DNA of 64,000 nt from Charina bottae. Taxonomy: Eukaryota; Chordata; Lepidosauria; Squamata; Charinaidae. Shown one piece after another: positions 34,141-42,065 of the stretch. The stretch lies in assembly GCA_023362775.1 (NCBI GenBank), contig JALMGJ010000006.1, positions 13,624,001 to 13,688,000 of the forward strand. The letters are read 5' to 3'. Within the stretch, counting starts at the first letter, position 1. Every line of letters begins with the position of its first letter. A model generated the notes under the pieces. It ran no database searches and was not told the DNA's origin. It saw nothing but the letters and a program-made list of their open reading frames with translations. The translations under genes and the position numbers were made by a program.

Positions 34141-34917
34141 ATGGACTATGCTGAGAAAATGTTTCTGGTGCCACGCCACCAGATGGGGCAACTACAGGGC
34201 AGGGCTCCTACTATGGGGACTGTGGCTGCTAATCGGCTGGATGATGAGATGCGCGCCGTTCTTCAGAGAGCTGATTTGGGCGAGGAGGAAAAGATTAAGC
34301 TCTACAATTCTGTGCTGCAGAGGTTTCTACGACTGACCAGACAAAACGAGTCTGAAAAAGACAGACTGAATCTCATTTACCCCTCAGAAGAGACTCATCA
34401 ACCCCAAGGCTTGCCAGAACAGCCTCCACATGCCGCTCTGCAGGACGCCGCCATGACTGAGATCCTAAGTGGCGTCAGCTCCCGGTATAGGAAAAATGCA
34501 GAACTTTTGCTAAACAAAATGAAACAGCACCAGGACATATCATCCTGGGATACACGTGGAACGTTTTTATACAGGGGCATGCCTGTTCCCGGTACTAACA
34601 TTTTAGACCTGGTGAAAGGCGCCTCGCAACATCGCTCCCTTACTGAGAAGCGGAAACCTAAAGGCTGGGATGAATTTATGACTGCTATGGCCGAGGTGAA
34701 TGTCCCTACCTCTGTGTTGGGTTCTACGGCTGTTAAAGAGCAGTTAGAAATGTTGAAAGACTCTCTGGTTATTAAGGGGGAGGCTGCTACTAGCCCTGAC
34801 TCTGTTATGACTGCCCCTTTTGGAACTCAGAAGCCCCTGTTTGCTGTCTCGCCCTCTGGACCCCTGATGGTAAAGCCTAGAAGCAGTATCAGGCTTGGTA
34901 ACTGGCTCAATTTGTAA
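34141..34917 (+). CDS. Conserved Polinton protein of unassigned function
   Basis: 258 residues starting at ATG 34141, 3 nt downstream of the pX-like gene. The N-terminus reads EKMFLVPRHQMGQLQ. A Glu/Lys/Arg-rich helical stretch follows (ADLGEEEKIKLYNSVLQRFL), then a Pro/Gln-rich linker and a C-terminal half with YRKNAELLLNKMKQ and GWDEFMTAMAEVN. Proteins of this order and position, next to the pX-like gene and rich in short helices, recur in Polintons, but I know of no demonstrated role; a virion or assembly function is a guess from context. It is the last gene of the rightward unit, with a poly(A) signal at 34975-34980. Confidence 0.75.
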   Translation: MDYAEKMFLVPRHQMGQLQGRAPTMGTVAANRLDDEMRAVLQRADLGEEEKIKLYNSVLQRFLRLTRQNESEKDRLNLIYPSEETHQPQGLPEQPPHAALQDAAMTEILSGVSSRYRKNAELLLNKMKQHQDISSWDTRGTFLYRGMPVPGTNILDLVKGASQHRSLTEKRKPKGWDEFMTAMAEVNVPTSVLGSTAVKEQLEMLKDSLVIKGEAATSPDSVMTAPFGTQKPLFAVSPSGPLMVKPRSSIRLGNWLNL

Positions 34918-34974
34918 AACGTATGCTTTTCAGCCTGTTGGCCATGCAATGTTGTATGTACAGCTTGTAAAATG

Positions 34975-34980
34975 AATAAA
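34975..34980 (+). terminator. Poly(A) signal of the rightward transcription unit
   Basis: AATAAA, 58 bp after the last stop codon. The opposing unit's signal lies about 40 bp further right (35018-35023), so the two sets of transcripts should end tail to tail with a short overlap. Confidence 0.75.
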
Positions 34981-35004
34981 AACACAGTGAAAGAAGTAAA
35001 ACGT

Positions 35005-35538
35005 TTAAGGCTTTTTCTTTATTTTGCAGTAAGGCATACATGTCTGCATGCACTGGTGATGGTTACAGGCTCCAATCCCCCTCCCCACCTTTATACATTT
35101 TACAAAAAGCTTTACCATTTGATCATTTTTAACAGCATCATCGGAGTACATCTTTAAAATATTTCCATAGTCCATGCCTTTAGACCGGTTCAGTAGAAAA
35201 AACACGCAGTGATGCCCACATGTTACAGCGCTGGGGTGCTGCAGTTGAAGTTGGTGAAACGTGTACTTCTTAGCTTGCCGCTCTAAGAATATCGCTATGG
35301 CTCCAGGAAAGTCAGGGCTGTCTGGAGGCCTTCCATAAGAGTGAAAAAATTCACCATAGCCGGGAGATGGGAAGTAGGCAGCCAGCCAGTGCTCGCCAGG
35401 TAGAGTTTGAGGATGAGTGTTTACAATTACGCCGAAAGGTCTTTTGGAGATTTGCCTCTTGGGTAGCAGATCACAGGGGTAGACCCCTAGAAAGTCGGGA
35501 TTTCCAGAGAACAGCCGGAGGAGCTGCAGGGTGTCCAT
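35005..35538 (-). CDS. PRO: Adenain-like cysteine protease (Ulp1/C5 fold)
   Basis: 177 residues from ATG at 35538, 2 nt downstream of the capsid gene's stop; the frame also has a GTG at 35544. The likely catalytic residues are His50 (GEHWLAAY), Gln100 (QLQLQHP) and Cys107 in CGHHC, with the seven-residue Gln-Cys spacing of adenain. The acidic member is expected in the motif EFF(D)SYG, but here it reads GEFFHSYG (residues 62-69), so His66 stands where Asp is usual. Members of this family mature capsid proteins at Gly-containing sites. AATAAA for the unit (35018-35023) lies within the last codons. The fold assignment is firm; activity is uncertain. Confidence 0.9.
   Translation of the reverse strand: MDTLQLLRLFSGNPDFLGVYPCDLLPKRQISKRPFGVIVNTHPQTLPGEHWLAAYFPSPGYGEFFHSYGRPPDSPDFPGAIAIFLERQAKKYTFHQLQLQHPSAVTCGHHCVFFLLNRSKGMDYGNILKMYSDDAVKNDQMVKLFVKCIKVGRGIGACNHHQCMQTCMPYCKIKKKP
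35018..35023 (-). terminator. Poly(A) signal of the leftward late unit, inside the protease 3' coding end
   Basis: TTTATT on the plus strand is AATAAA on the minus strand and overlaps the codons before the stop at 35005-35007. Confidence 0.65.
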
Positions 35539-35540
35539 CC

Positions 35541-36851
35541 TCACATATAATCAAAAAGCACGTTCCTGGTGTGGCTTATTTCAATTAGGTTTTCAAAGAT
35601 TGCATAGAGAATCATATTGACGGTATTGGGGAGAGGTAGTGCAAATCTAATTTCCGCTCTGAGGTTGCCATTCCGGATCAAAGAATAGTGCTCCGAGCAC
35701 CCCTGGTCGGGACTCAGGTCGAAACAATATAAATTATATCCGTGACTAAACTCTTCACGGCTGATTAGGAGAGGTCTGTCTTTCATGCCTTTGCCTGAAA
35801 CTTGTACCATCTGCATGTATTCTCTCACAAAAACACCGCGAGCATAATCAGGCTGAAGAGGTTTGGTGGGGACCTGTTCGCCGTCGCAATACAGGGCACA
35901 AAAATTAACATTGCAGTGCTGAAAATTGAATGGGTTTCTTTCGTAATCTCCACTGAAAGAGGCATTGTCCACAAATCCAATCACTAGCTGTTTAGGTAGC
36001 TGGCCCAGAAATAGGTTTTCCTGATTACACACAAGGCTGCCTGCAGGAATGCTGTAAACCTTCATCCCCACACGATCAATGGGATATTTGGCGTTGGAGG
36101 AGAGCAAGGCTTCTGCGTGGCCCAGGCGTACGCCTGCTGCTACTTTTACACGCTTTACAAAGAGAGACGCCGACAGGAGCTGCACTTTGTAATTCTCATT
36201 GCCATCCCTCATTAGGCAAAATTTGTTTCTGCTTCTTGTGAGTTTGACTTTCACATCAACCCCATTAATTAGCAGTTTGTCTTGAAAAAACAGATCGCTG
36301 TGCAAAGGCCCAAGCAGGTCCCATTTACGACTCCTGGCTGTATGTACCGCTCTCGCTCTGAAACCAGCGTTGCCCGCGGCTGCCAGCACAGTGCTCTCCA
36401 TAAGCGCTGATTCATCTTTGTAAAAAACCCCAGCTGTAAATTGGGTTCCCAGAGCGTCAGCCCCAAAGTTCAGAATCAGCTCAATCATGGCCCGATAAGA
36501 ATAGCAGTGGTGGCTCTGTGTTACGAGCCGGTCTCCCAGGGTAACATCCAGCTGATTAAACAGCGAAGCTATAGGATAGTTGGTCAGGGCCACCCTTGCG
36601 CCGTCATCAATATCTGTGCCATCAGCCTTTACAATCTTGCAACTCACATACAACAGGGTGTTATTTAGATCTGTGTAATGCTCACCGTGTCCTGTGATAA
36701 AAAATTCCAGGGGCGCATTGGGCGTTAGAGCTGATAAAGGAGGGATCTCAACATACGTGCTATTTTCAATACTGGTTTGAGTAGGTGACAGTTGAAAAAG
36801 GTCCAGTTCTGATTTAACACACTCCTGCAATGCCTCGTGGATAAAAGCCAT
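35541..36851 (-). CDS. MCP: Major capsid protein (double jelly roll, hexon-like)
   Basis: 436 residues starting at ATG 36851. The N-terminal region has the hallmark stretch STYVEIPPLSALTPNAPLEF followed by GEHYTDLNNTLLYV, and then FNQLDVTLGDRLV, matching the start of the Polinton/adintovirus hexon-like protein. Alternating beta-type segments run through the rest, ending in ALPLPNTVNMILYAIFENLI. In the PRD1-adenovirus lineage, trimers of this protein form the capsid facets. It lies between the pVI-like gene (6 nt away) and the protease gene (2 nt away), a late capsid-maturation order. The frame is complete. Confidence 0.93.
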   Translation of the reverse strand: MAFIHEALQECVKSELDLFQLSPTQTSIENSTYVEIPPLSALTPNAPLEFFITGHGEHYTDLNNTLLYVSCKIVKADGTDIDDGARVALTNYPIASLFNQLDVTLGDRLVTQSHHCYSYRAMIELILNFGADALGTQFTAGVFYKDESALMESTVLAAAGNAGFRARAVHTARSRKWDLLGPLHSDLFFQDKLLINGVDVKVKLTRSRNKFCLMRDGNENYKVQLLSASLFVKRVKVAAGVRLGHAEALLSSNAKYPIDRVGMKVYSIPAGSLVCNQENLFLGQLPKQLVIGFVDNASFSGDYERNPFNFQHCNVNFCALYCDGEQVPTKPLQPDYARGVFVREYMQMVQVSGKGMKDRPLLISREEFSHGYNLYCFDLSPDQGCSEHYSLIRNGNLRAEIRFALPLPNTVNMILYAIFENLIEISHTRNVLFDYM

Positions 36852-36857
36852 TTTGTA

Positions 36858-37274
36858 TTAGAATATGTCCCGGCTGTCACAGCGCTTCCTCTTCTGAGCA
36901 CGTTTCCTCTTTGTATGATGGCGCTTTCTCACATTCTTTCTCTTTTTAGAGGGAATAGGCGGTCCCAAGGCATAATTCTTTCTGGCCACGACCAAGCCCG
37001 AGCCCTCTTGGCCGCCCCCTACAACACGGGATACAAGCTGCCCTGCCATATCTCTGACAATATTCTTAGCTGCAGATTTCACGTGGGGTTTAATGATTTC
37101 TAACCCTTTCCTCAGAAGAGGCATTGCTTTTCGAAAAAGTCCACGGAACAAACCGCCTAGGCCTGTCCCATACATGACGGGTGTTCCCCGGAACCCCGCA
37201 AGACCGGCTCCGGCTTGGGCCCTGTAATAGGACACGTAGTCTTGAGGGCTCCCGTACTCCTTGATCACAACCAT
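36858..37274 (-). CDS. pVI-like minor virion protein
   Basis: 138 residues from ATG 37274, overlapping the end of the penton-like gene by 10 nt. The N-terminal third is Gly-rich and ends in GTGLGGLFRGLFRKAMPLLR, which would form an amphipathic or membrane-active helix. The C-terminus is very basic (PSKKRKNVRKRHHTKRKRAQ), like a nuclear localisation or DNA-contact tail. Adintovirus proteins with this shape are compared with adenovirus pVI, the membrane-lytic cement protein. The GLGG-type motif at about residues 37-40 could be a protease site, but this is not shown. Confidence 0.8.
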   Translation of the reverse strand: MVVIKEYGSPQDYVSYYRAQAGAGLAGFRGTPVMYGTGLGGLFRGLFRKAMPLLRKGLEIIKPHVKSAAKNIVRDMAGQLVSRVVGGGQEGSGLVVARKNYALGPPIPSKKRKNVRKRHHTKRKRAQKRKRCDSRDIF

Positions 37275-37999
37275 CCTTCACTTTTCTGAGGCCTGAAATG
37301 AAGCTTGACGACAACCTTCCCGTGGTTAAAACGGATGTGTTTGTTTTGATCTGTTTTGATCTCTACAGTAATTGTGCTGATGCCGTGCTTGCTGACTGGA
37401 ACATAATGGGGCTGGTCATAGGTTACCGTGATGATGTCGTTGTCTTGCCCCCGCACAGGCACACAGCGCAGTAACGGCACATAGAAGTCGCCCACTATCT
37501 GCGGCTCCACAATGTCTGTATAAATAAATATGGTACTGAATCCTCCTGTCACATCGGCCGCAAAGGGGAAATTTTTGAAGCGGGCTTGGGGCTTCAAACC
37601 TAATATGTTCGCTAGTTCATCACTAGCTAGTATGCTAAACGCCCCATCTCCTTTAAATTTAATTTTTCGAGCAACTGGGTCGTATCGCAGGGTCGCCATT
37701 GGCGGATTCTCAGCGTCTGTCATAAGCTTGTTCATATTTTCTAATACCTGCTGGATGCTGGTATAGTATCCATTTCTCAAAGAAAACTCCCACTTCTTTT
37801 TTTCGTTAGCAATTTCAAAATATCCACCTGTGGTTAGCGTGTTCCAGCTGTGTGGGTACTGTATCTCCACCAGCCCCACTTCCCATGACCCCGGCAGGTC
37901 CAGAGCTCTTGCTAGTTGAACAGTAAAATTGGAACTTTTGTTTTTGGGGAAGGCTGTTGCCGATGCGTTGCTGGGGAGGGTGATATAAAAGCCAGCCAT
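37265..37999 (-). CDS. mCP: Penton-like minor capsid protein (single jelly roll)
   Basis: 244 residues starting at ATG 37999. The opening MAGFYITLPSNASATAFPKN, followed by NFTVQLARALDLPGSWEVGL and VEIQYPHSWNTL, is the characteristic start of the Polinton penton-like protein. Later stretches (FSLRNGYYTSIQQVLENMN, LASDELANILGL) also fit. It would occupy the capsid vertices. It lies 2 nt downstream of the integrase stop and overlaps the pVI-like gene, so these genes are probably expressed together. No break is seen. Confidence 0.92.
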   Translation of the reverse strand: MAGFYITLPSNASATAFPKNKSSNFTVQLARALDLPGSWEVGLVEIQYPHSWNTLTTGGYFEIANEKKKWEFSLRNGYYTSIQQVLENMNKLMTDAENPPMATLRYDPVARKIKFKGDGAFSILASDELANILGLKPQARFKNFPFAADVTGGFSTIFIYTDIVEPQIVGDFYVPLLRCVPVRGQDNDIITVTYDQPHYVPVSKHGISTITVEIKTDQNKHIRFNHGKVVVKLHFRPQKSEGWL

Positions 38000-38000
38000 G

Positions 38001-39083
38001 TCAAAGGTCTTGTACTTCAGCCTCTTTTACCCAACTGTTGAACTTGTCTGGCCAGCCGACCCATTTGACTAGAACCTCTCTATATTTTCCCCGCCCTCTT
38101 TTTTTGATCACTTTTTCAATTCTGTATACATGTTGTTGATCATCAGGAACCTTTTGGAGCTCCTCAGGGTAAAAAGTGCCCTTTACTGGCTCGTCTGTGT
38201 AATCTTTTAATCTATACACCCCTCTTTCCCCTCTTGTTAACAGTTCTTTGATGATGAATATTTCATCCGTGTAGGTTTGCTGGTAGCCCTTTTCAAATTT
38301 CCCCTTCAGTCTGGATATCCTGACGTGATCCCCCACCTTAAGATGTTTTTCCTTTCTTTTACTTTTTAAAATATCTCCATACAGTCTTAACCATACAACC
38401 CTTTCATTAGACAAATTTACAGTGCTAGGAGCAGTCCGGATGCTACGGTGGTACGTGTCATTGTATCCTTGAAGAACGGCTGCCAAGATGTCTACGTACC
38501 GGTGGGTGTTTCTAGCTGTGAAGTATCTCCAGAGTTTATTTTTTAGGGTCCGATTAAACCTCTCTATAACGGCGGCTTTAGTCTCACTATGAGTGACAAA
38601 ATGCTGAATACCATAACGTGCTAAAAGTTTCTTCAGAGGCGTATTTAGGAACTCTTTGCCGGCATCTGTCTGTATTTTTCGGGGTGCCCGGCCTGTTTCA
38701 AAGATATTCTGGAAGGCGGCAGCAACCACGCTCCCCGACTTATCAGTCAGAGGGTATGCCCATGCATATTTAGGCAACACATCAATGACTGTTAAGATGA
38801 ACTTTTTTCCATGGTTTTCCTTAGAAAATTTAGACACGTCTATGAGATCGGCCTGCCATTGCTGATCTATACCCGACACCACTGTTTTATTTCGAGGGAA
38901 ATTAATTCTTGCCGGTTTATGAAGCGCATAAGCATCTTGTCCTGACAACCATGTCTTGACTTGCTTCATGGACAGGTTTTTATCATGTTTTCTTCCCTCC
39001 TGAAAAAGTGGGTTTACCCCAGCATAGCTCCCTACCCTACCCGGTGTGTAATAGATCTCCTTTAGAATATTTTCATACCTCAT
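38001..39083 (-). CDS. INT: Retroviral-type integrase (RVE) with C-terminal chromodomain
   Basis: 360 residues starting at ATG 39083. The catalytic core has Asp in WQADLIDV (residues 76-83), Asp140 in QTDAGKEF and Glu174 in AAVIERFNR, about 33 residues apart, which is the D-D-E arrangement. A GPY/F-like region (VGDHVRISRLKGKFEKGY) precedes a C-terminal chromodomain-like segment ending in VLVKWVGWPDKFNSW. The protein inserts the element's DNA and makes 6-bp staggered joins, matching the TSD seen here. The chromodomain may guide integration to modified chromatin. The frame and catalytic residues are complete. Confidence 0.95.
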   Translation of the reverse strand: MRYENILKEIYYTPGRVGSYAGVNPLFQEGRKHDKNLSMKQVKTWLSGQDAYALHKPARINFPRNKTVVSGIDQQWQADLIDVSKFSKENHGKKFILTVIDVLPKYAWAYPLTDKSGSVVAAAFQNIFETGRAPRKIQTDAGKEFLNTPLKKLLARYGIQHFVTHSETKAAVIERFNRTLKNKLWRYFTARNTHRYVDILAAVLQGYNDTYHRSIRTAPSTVNLSNERVVWLRLYGDILKSKRKEKHLKVGDHVRISRLKGKFEKGYQQTYTDEIFIIKELLTRGERGVYRLKDYTDEPVKGTFYPEELQKVPDDQQHVYRIEKVIKKRGRGKYREVLVKWVGWPDKFNSWVKEAEVQDL

Positions 39084-39123
39084 TATGACGAATGGTCTGT
39101 GGCAAAATGATCACACTTTGTCT

Positions 39124-39806
39124 TTAATACAATGCTTTATTGGTGATACAGCTTTGAGAGAGGTTGTCTAGGGATCCGGAAACATATCCATCATCATCAT
39201 CATCATCATCAGAAGAAGAAGAAGAAGAAGAAGAAGAAGATAAAGAGCCATAAAACCCTGATTCATCTGTACCCTCCCAACAGCGCCCTTTGCCACATTC
39301 TAACAGGTCTTCACATAATTTACAGGTGTTGTCATGTTCAGGAGCAGATAAATCGTCAGAAGATGTGCGGCTGCCGGTATACGATACGGCCCTCCTTCGG
39401 TATCTTTGCTTTCTAGGACTTGGTAACTCAGGTACTGCAAAATATAAAACATAACCTATTAGCACCCCTAACTGGGCCCCCGTCAACATTTACATTGTCA
39501 TCAATAAAAACATATTTACTTACCACTGCTGGAAGGTGTTGGTGCGGAGCTCACCATTTCACACGCTGCCCGGTAAGTATCACAAGGGAAGTCTTCTGTT
39601 TCGCTCTCCGCCTCATCAGTAAAGGCACAACACGCCATACCGCAACCATACAAAACAGGTCTGAATATAACATTTTCTTTGTTTTCTTCACCAAAATCCT
39701 GACAACAGAGTTTGTTGCATTCTACTGGCACTGGCCTTGTGCTAGAGCATACGGCACTAGGTTTCGCTATTTTTCTATTAAAAATTTTTGAAGCAGCTCT
39801 TGCCAT
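39124..39806 (-). CDS. Two-exon Cys-rich, Ser/Asp-tract accessory protein
   Basis: Exon 1 is 39806-39524 and exon 2 is 39434-39124, joined GTAAGT to TTTTGCAG in phase 1; about 197 residues. Exon 1 is Cys-rich (KLCCQDFGEEN, YGCGMACCAF) and ends acidic and Ser/Pro-rich. Exon 2 has a basic patch (RKQRYRRRAV), a CKLC...ECGKGRC cluster that could bind metal, and a run of ten Ser followed by seven Asp encoded by triplet repeats (39185-39240). AATAAA at 39136-39141 overlaps the final codons. It has a copy of the TIR promoter upstream. I do not recognise the family. Position, splicing and composition suggest an early regulatory gene, but there is no LXCXE motif. Confidence 0.72.
39185..39240. repeat. 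Coding triplet microsatellite (ATC)n(GAA)n
   Basis: Seven or more ATC units adjoin about nine GAA units. On the minus strand they encode the Asp and Ser runs of the accessory protein. Confidence 0.9.
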
Positions 39807-39929
39807 GTTTCTTCAAAAGAGAAACCTTTTCTCTGCCTGGGATTTGGTTGAGCCTCGGCCGCTGGAGAAAATTAAATATGCCAAAATATAGTAAATACAA
39901 AAAGTTGTGTCCATTGACTCTCAAGGAAA

Positions 39930-40178
39930 AGACAGGTCTGTATATAGCCTGAAATGTGGCGGAGGTTTGCCTGGTCATAGCCTAGCCCCGTCACGTGTTA
40001 CCCGCGTGTCGCAGCCTGATACGGTGCTCTCCCGCCACGCCTGCGGACATGCCTGAACATGTCCATACCCCATGTTTTTCTCTTTTTTCTGCTTTCTCCC
40101 TGAGTGCATTCTCATTTTGAGGCTAAAAACGCCATTTTAACTCATCCTGCCAGCAGTTACTGCTATCAGACAGCGAAA
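39930..40178 (-). promoter_or_regulatory. Duplicate of the TIR gene promoter module
   Basis: It matches 40930-41308, including the TATA box (TGTATATAGCC on the plus strand), CACGTGT...CGCGTGTCGCAGCCTGATA, GCGGACATGCCTGAACATG, CATGTTTTTCTC and GCCAGCAGT-CTGCTATCAG. The duplicate lacks about 120 bp of the middle. It lies just upstream of the Cys-rich gene at 39806 and downstream of the TIR gene. Confidence 0.85.
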
Positions 40179-40219
40179 GAAAAAACAGGCAACGTGTTAT
40201 TTGTAAAAATATTTTATTA

Positions 40220-40874
40220 TTACAATCCTTGGGTAGAGGTTAACAGTTTCTGGTAATTAATAGTTGTTACATTTTGACAAATAAGCCTCTTCAAAGCCAC
40301 TGGTAATTCAGAACCAATTTTCGCCATTATATCTTGTGGCTTAGGGCTGCTCTCAATATACTCCATGAATTCCACAAGCTCATCAAGGGTATCACATGTC
40401 ACATATAATTTCTCTAGCTTACACGCTATGTTCATAATGACCCATAGGATCTCGCCCCTCGATATTCTGGGGCATAAGGCCTTAAGAAGCTCTTCCTCGG
40501 TGGGTGGCCGGGAATCCACCTGATCTCCTGCTTGCATGCACCCCATGAAACAATGATGCAATACTTTTATCACACAGGCTCTCAGAATCTGTACGACGGT
40601 CGAATCATATGGATATGTTGTTTCTTAAAGAAAAGAGTATAAGTCTGGATTAGACTCGCAATTTTATCTAATTAAATTAGTGTTTTTCTTAATTTTCAAT
40701 GTTTAACTCACCATCTGAGGCACAAAATCTACAGTAACATGGTATTAGACATGCGTTTTCCTCAAATAGAGCGCTCGGTCCAGGAGCTTCGGACGTTCTC
40801 CTTGCCCTAAATTTTCGTTTTGGCGGCTTTGGCGTTAAGCTGTCTTCAAACAGATGGGCTTCAGAGTTTGCCAT
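40220..40874 (-). CDS. Two-exon TIR-encoded Cys-containing protein, right copy
   Basis: Exon 1 is 40874-40712 and exon 2 is 40623-40220, with the same splice sites and phase as the left copy (27392-28059). The product is about 188 residues, four fewer than the left. Exon 1 lacks three codons before the Cys cluster (here PCYCRFC). In exon 2 the first 35 codons or so differ strongly from the left copy, with a one-codon indel, while the rest is almost the same. AATAAA follows the stop directly. The function is unknown. Both copies being open argues for selection or recent copying. Confidence 0.75.
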
Positions 40875-41983
40875 CTTCAAAGCACGTGTCTGTATTTTTC
40901 AAATGGGCACCGCTACTTAACGATGTATCTGTATATAGCCTGAAAAAGCGGCGGAGACATGCCTGGGCATAACCTTGCCCCCTGTCACGTGTGCACCGCG
41001 TGTCGCAGCCTGATACGGCGCTCTCCTGCCACGCCTGCGGACATGCCTGAACATGCACATACCCATGTTTTTTTCTCTTTTTTCTGTTGTGCTTTTAATA
41101 ACCAGCTTTCTCCCTGGCCCCTTACAGGCTTCCTTTTTCCTCAGCCTGGTCACAGTTTCTGCTTAAGGGCAACACTTTGTGCATTTAAAGCCTAATTTTC
41201 CACATTCAGAACTGTAAATCTAGGCCTGGTGTGCAGGCTCATTTTTGAGGCTAAAAATGCCATTTCAACTCCTGCTGCCAGCAGTTTCTGCTATCAGCCA
41301 GCGAGCTGGACATTGCAACGGCTACTCCAATGAGATCTGCCCTTGCTCCCGGGACTTGTGGCTGTGTGCAGGAGAAACCTCGGCTTTTAAAAAAAAAAGT
41401 TTTCCTCTTAAGAACTGGGCTGTTATGTCTGCTGTGGTATTTTAACACCTCCAGATCCCCGCGTGAGTAAAAAGACACCGGTGTTTACTTATGTTAAACC
41501 TTGTTTATACCCTTCCTTGTTTACTGCTACATTAGAAATGCTTATAAACATTTTCCTTCAGGGTGACTGACTGCTTATGGAAAGAAAAACTTTTTCCCCT
41601 TTTGAAAAAGCATTGCCCCCCCGCTTTTCTCTTTCTTCTGCTTAGAAACTGATAAGGCTTTAAACACAGGCAGTGTGGAGCTGAGGCAACCACCCCTTCC
41701 CTCACAGCCATGTGGTGCAGGGGCATGCCTGGGCTTGCTTCCCTCACAGCCATGTGGTGCAGGGGCATGCCTGGGCTTGCTTCCCTCACAGCCATGTGGT
41801 CATGGGCATGCCTGAGCATGCCTTGGGTTAGCACGCGGGTGGGTGAGGGGCACACTCCACTTCTGGCAAAACATGTGGCTGGTCCAGGGAGGGGTGGCTG
41901 ACACGTCACTTCCGGCAAAACACGCGTTGCATGATGGGAGGGGTGGCTAACACGCAGAGGATCATGGGAGGGGGGAGGGACTA

Positions 41984-42005
41984 TGACGTCACTTCCGGTG
42001 AGTCA
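41984..42005 (-). promoter_or_regulatory. AP-1 / ETS / CRE composite site, right terminus
   Basis: TGACGTCACTTCCGG (41984-41998) adjoins TGAGTCA (41999-42005), the mirror of the left end. A second ETS-CRE motif lies at 41901-41915. The third site is changed (ACTTCTGG, about 41858-41865). Confidence 0.6.
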
Positions 42006-42059
42006 GCATTTCCCTTATCTGATCAGCCCAATACAAAAAAGGTATACACTATTACTACT

Positions 42060-42065
42060 GTGGGG
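42060..42065. repeat. Right 6-bp target-site duplication of the Polinton
   Basis: GTGGGG, identical to 25989-25994. Confidence 0.95.

Larger units (their letters stand above)
25995..42059. mobile_element. Complete Maverick/Polinton (adintovirus-like) element
   Basis: A 16,065-bp element with 5'-AG...CT-3' termini, long inverted repeats and perfect GTGGGG duplications. It carries the whole recognised set: protein-primed family B polymerase, retroviral-type integrase, packaging ATPase, adenain-like protease, double-jelly-roll major capsid protein, penton-like minor capsid protein, and pX-like and pVI-like small proteins. It also has two spliced Cys-rich accessory genes, one of them duplicated because it lies within the TIRs. 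Every core frame is free of stops. Genes run rightward on the left half and leftward on the right half, meeting near 35 kb. Family knowledge: such elements self-synthesise through their integrase and polymerase, and the capsid genes point to a virion stage. Whether this copy makes particles cannot be told from sequence. Confidence 0.97.
40173..42059 (-). repeat. Right terminal inverted repeat (about 1.9 kb)
   Basis: Inverse of 25995-28112. It lacks the left copy's repeated unit of about 192 bp, and has one extra 42-bp unit in the array around 41709-41792 (CATGTGGTGCAGGGGCATGC). Otherwise the match is close, and it includes the terminal AP-1/ETS/CRE cluster and the TIR gene. Confidence 0.93.

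Noticed and set aside
39124..39806. LXCXE (Rb-binding) motif in the accessory proteins
   Set aside because: Neither this protein nor the TIR protein contains L-X-C-X-E in the spliced frames, so an oncoid assignment rests only on layout.
39778..39978. 66-codon minus-strand frame upstream of the Cys-rich gene
   Set aside because: It overlaps the promoter copy and the start of exon 1 in another frame, with no recognisable features.
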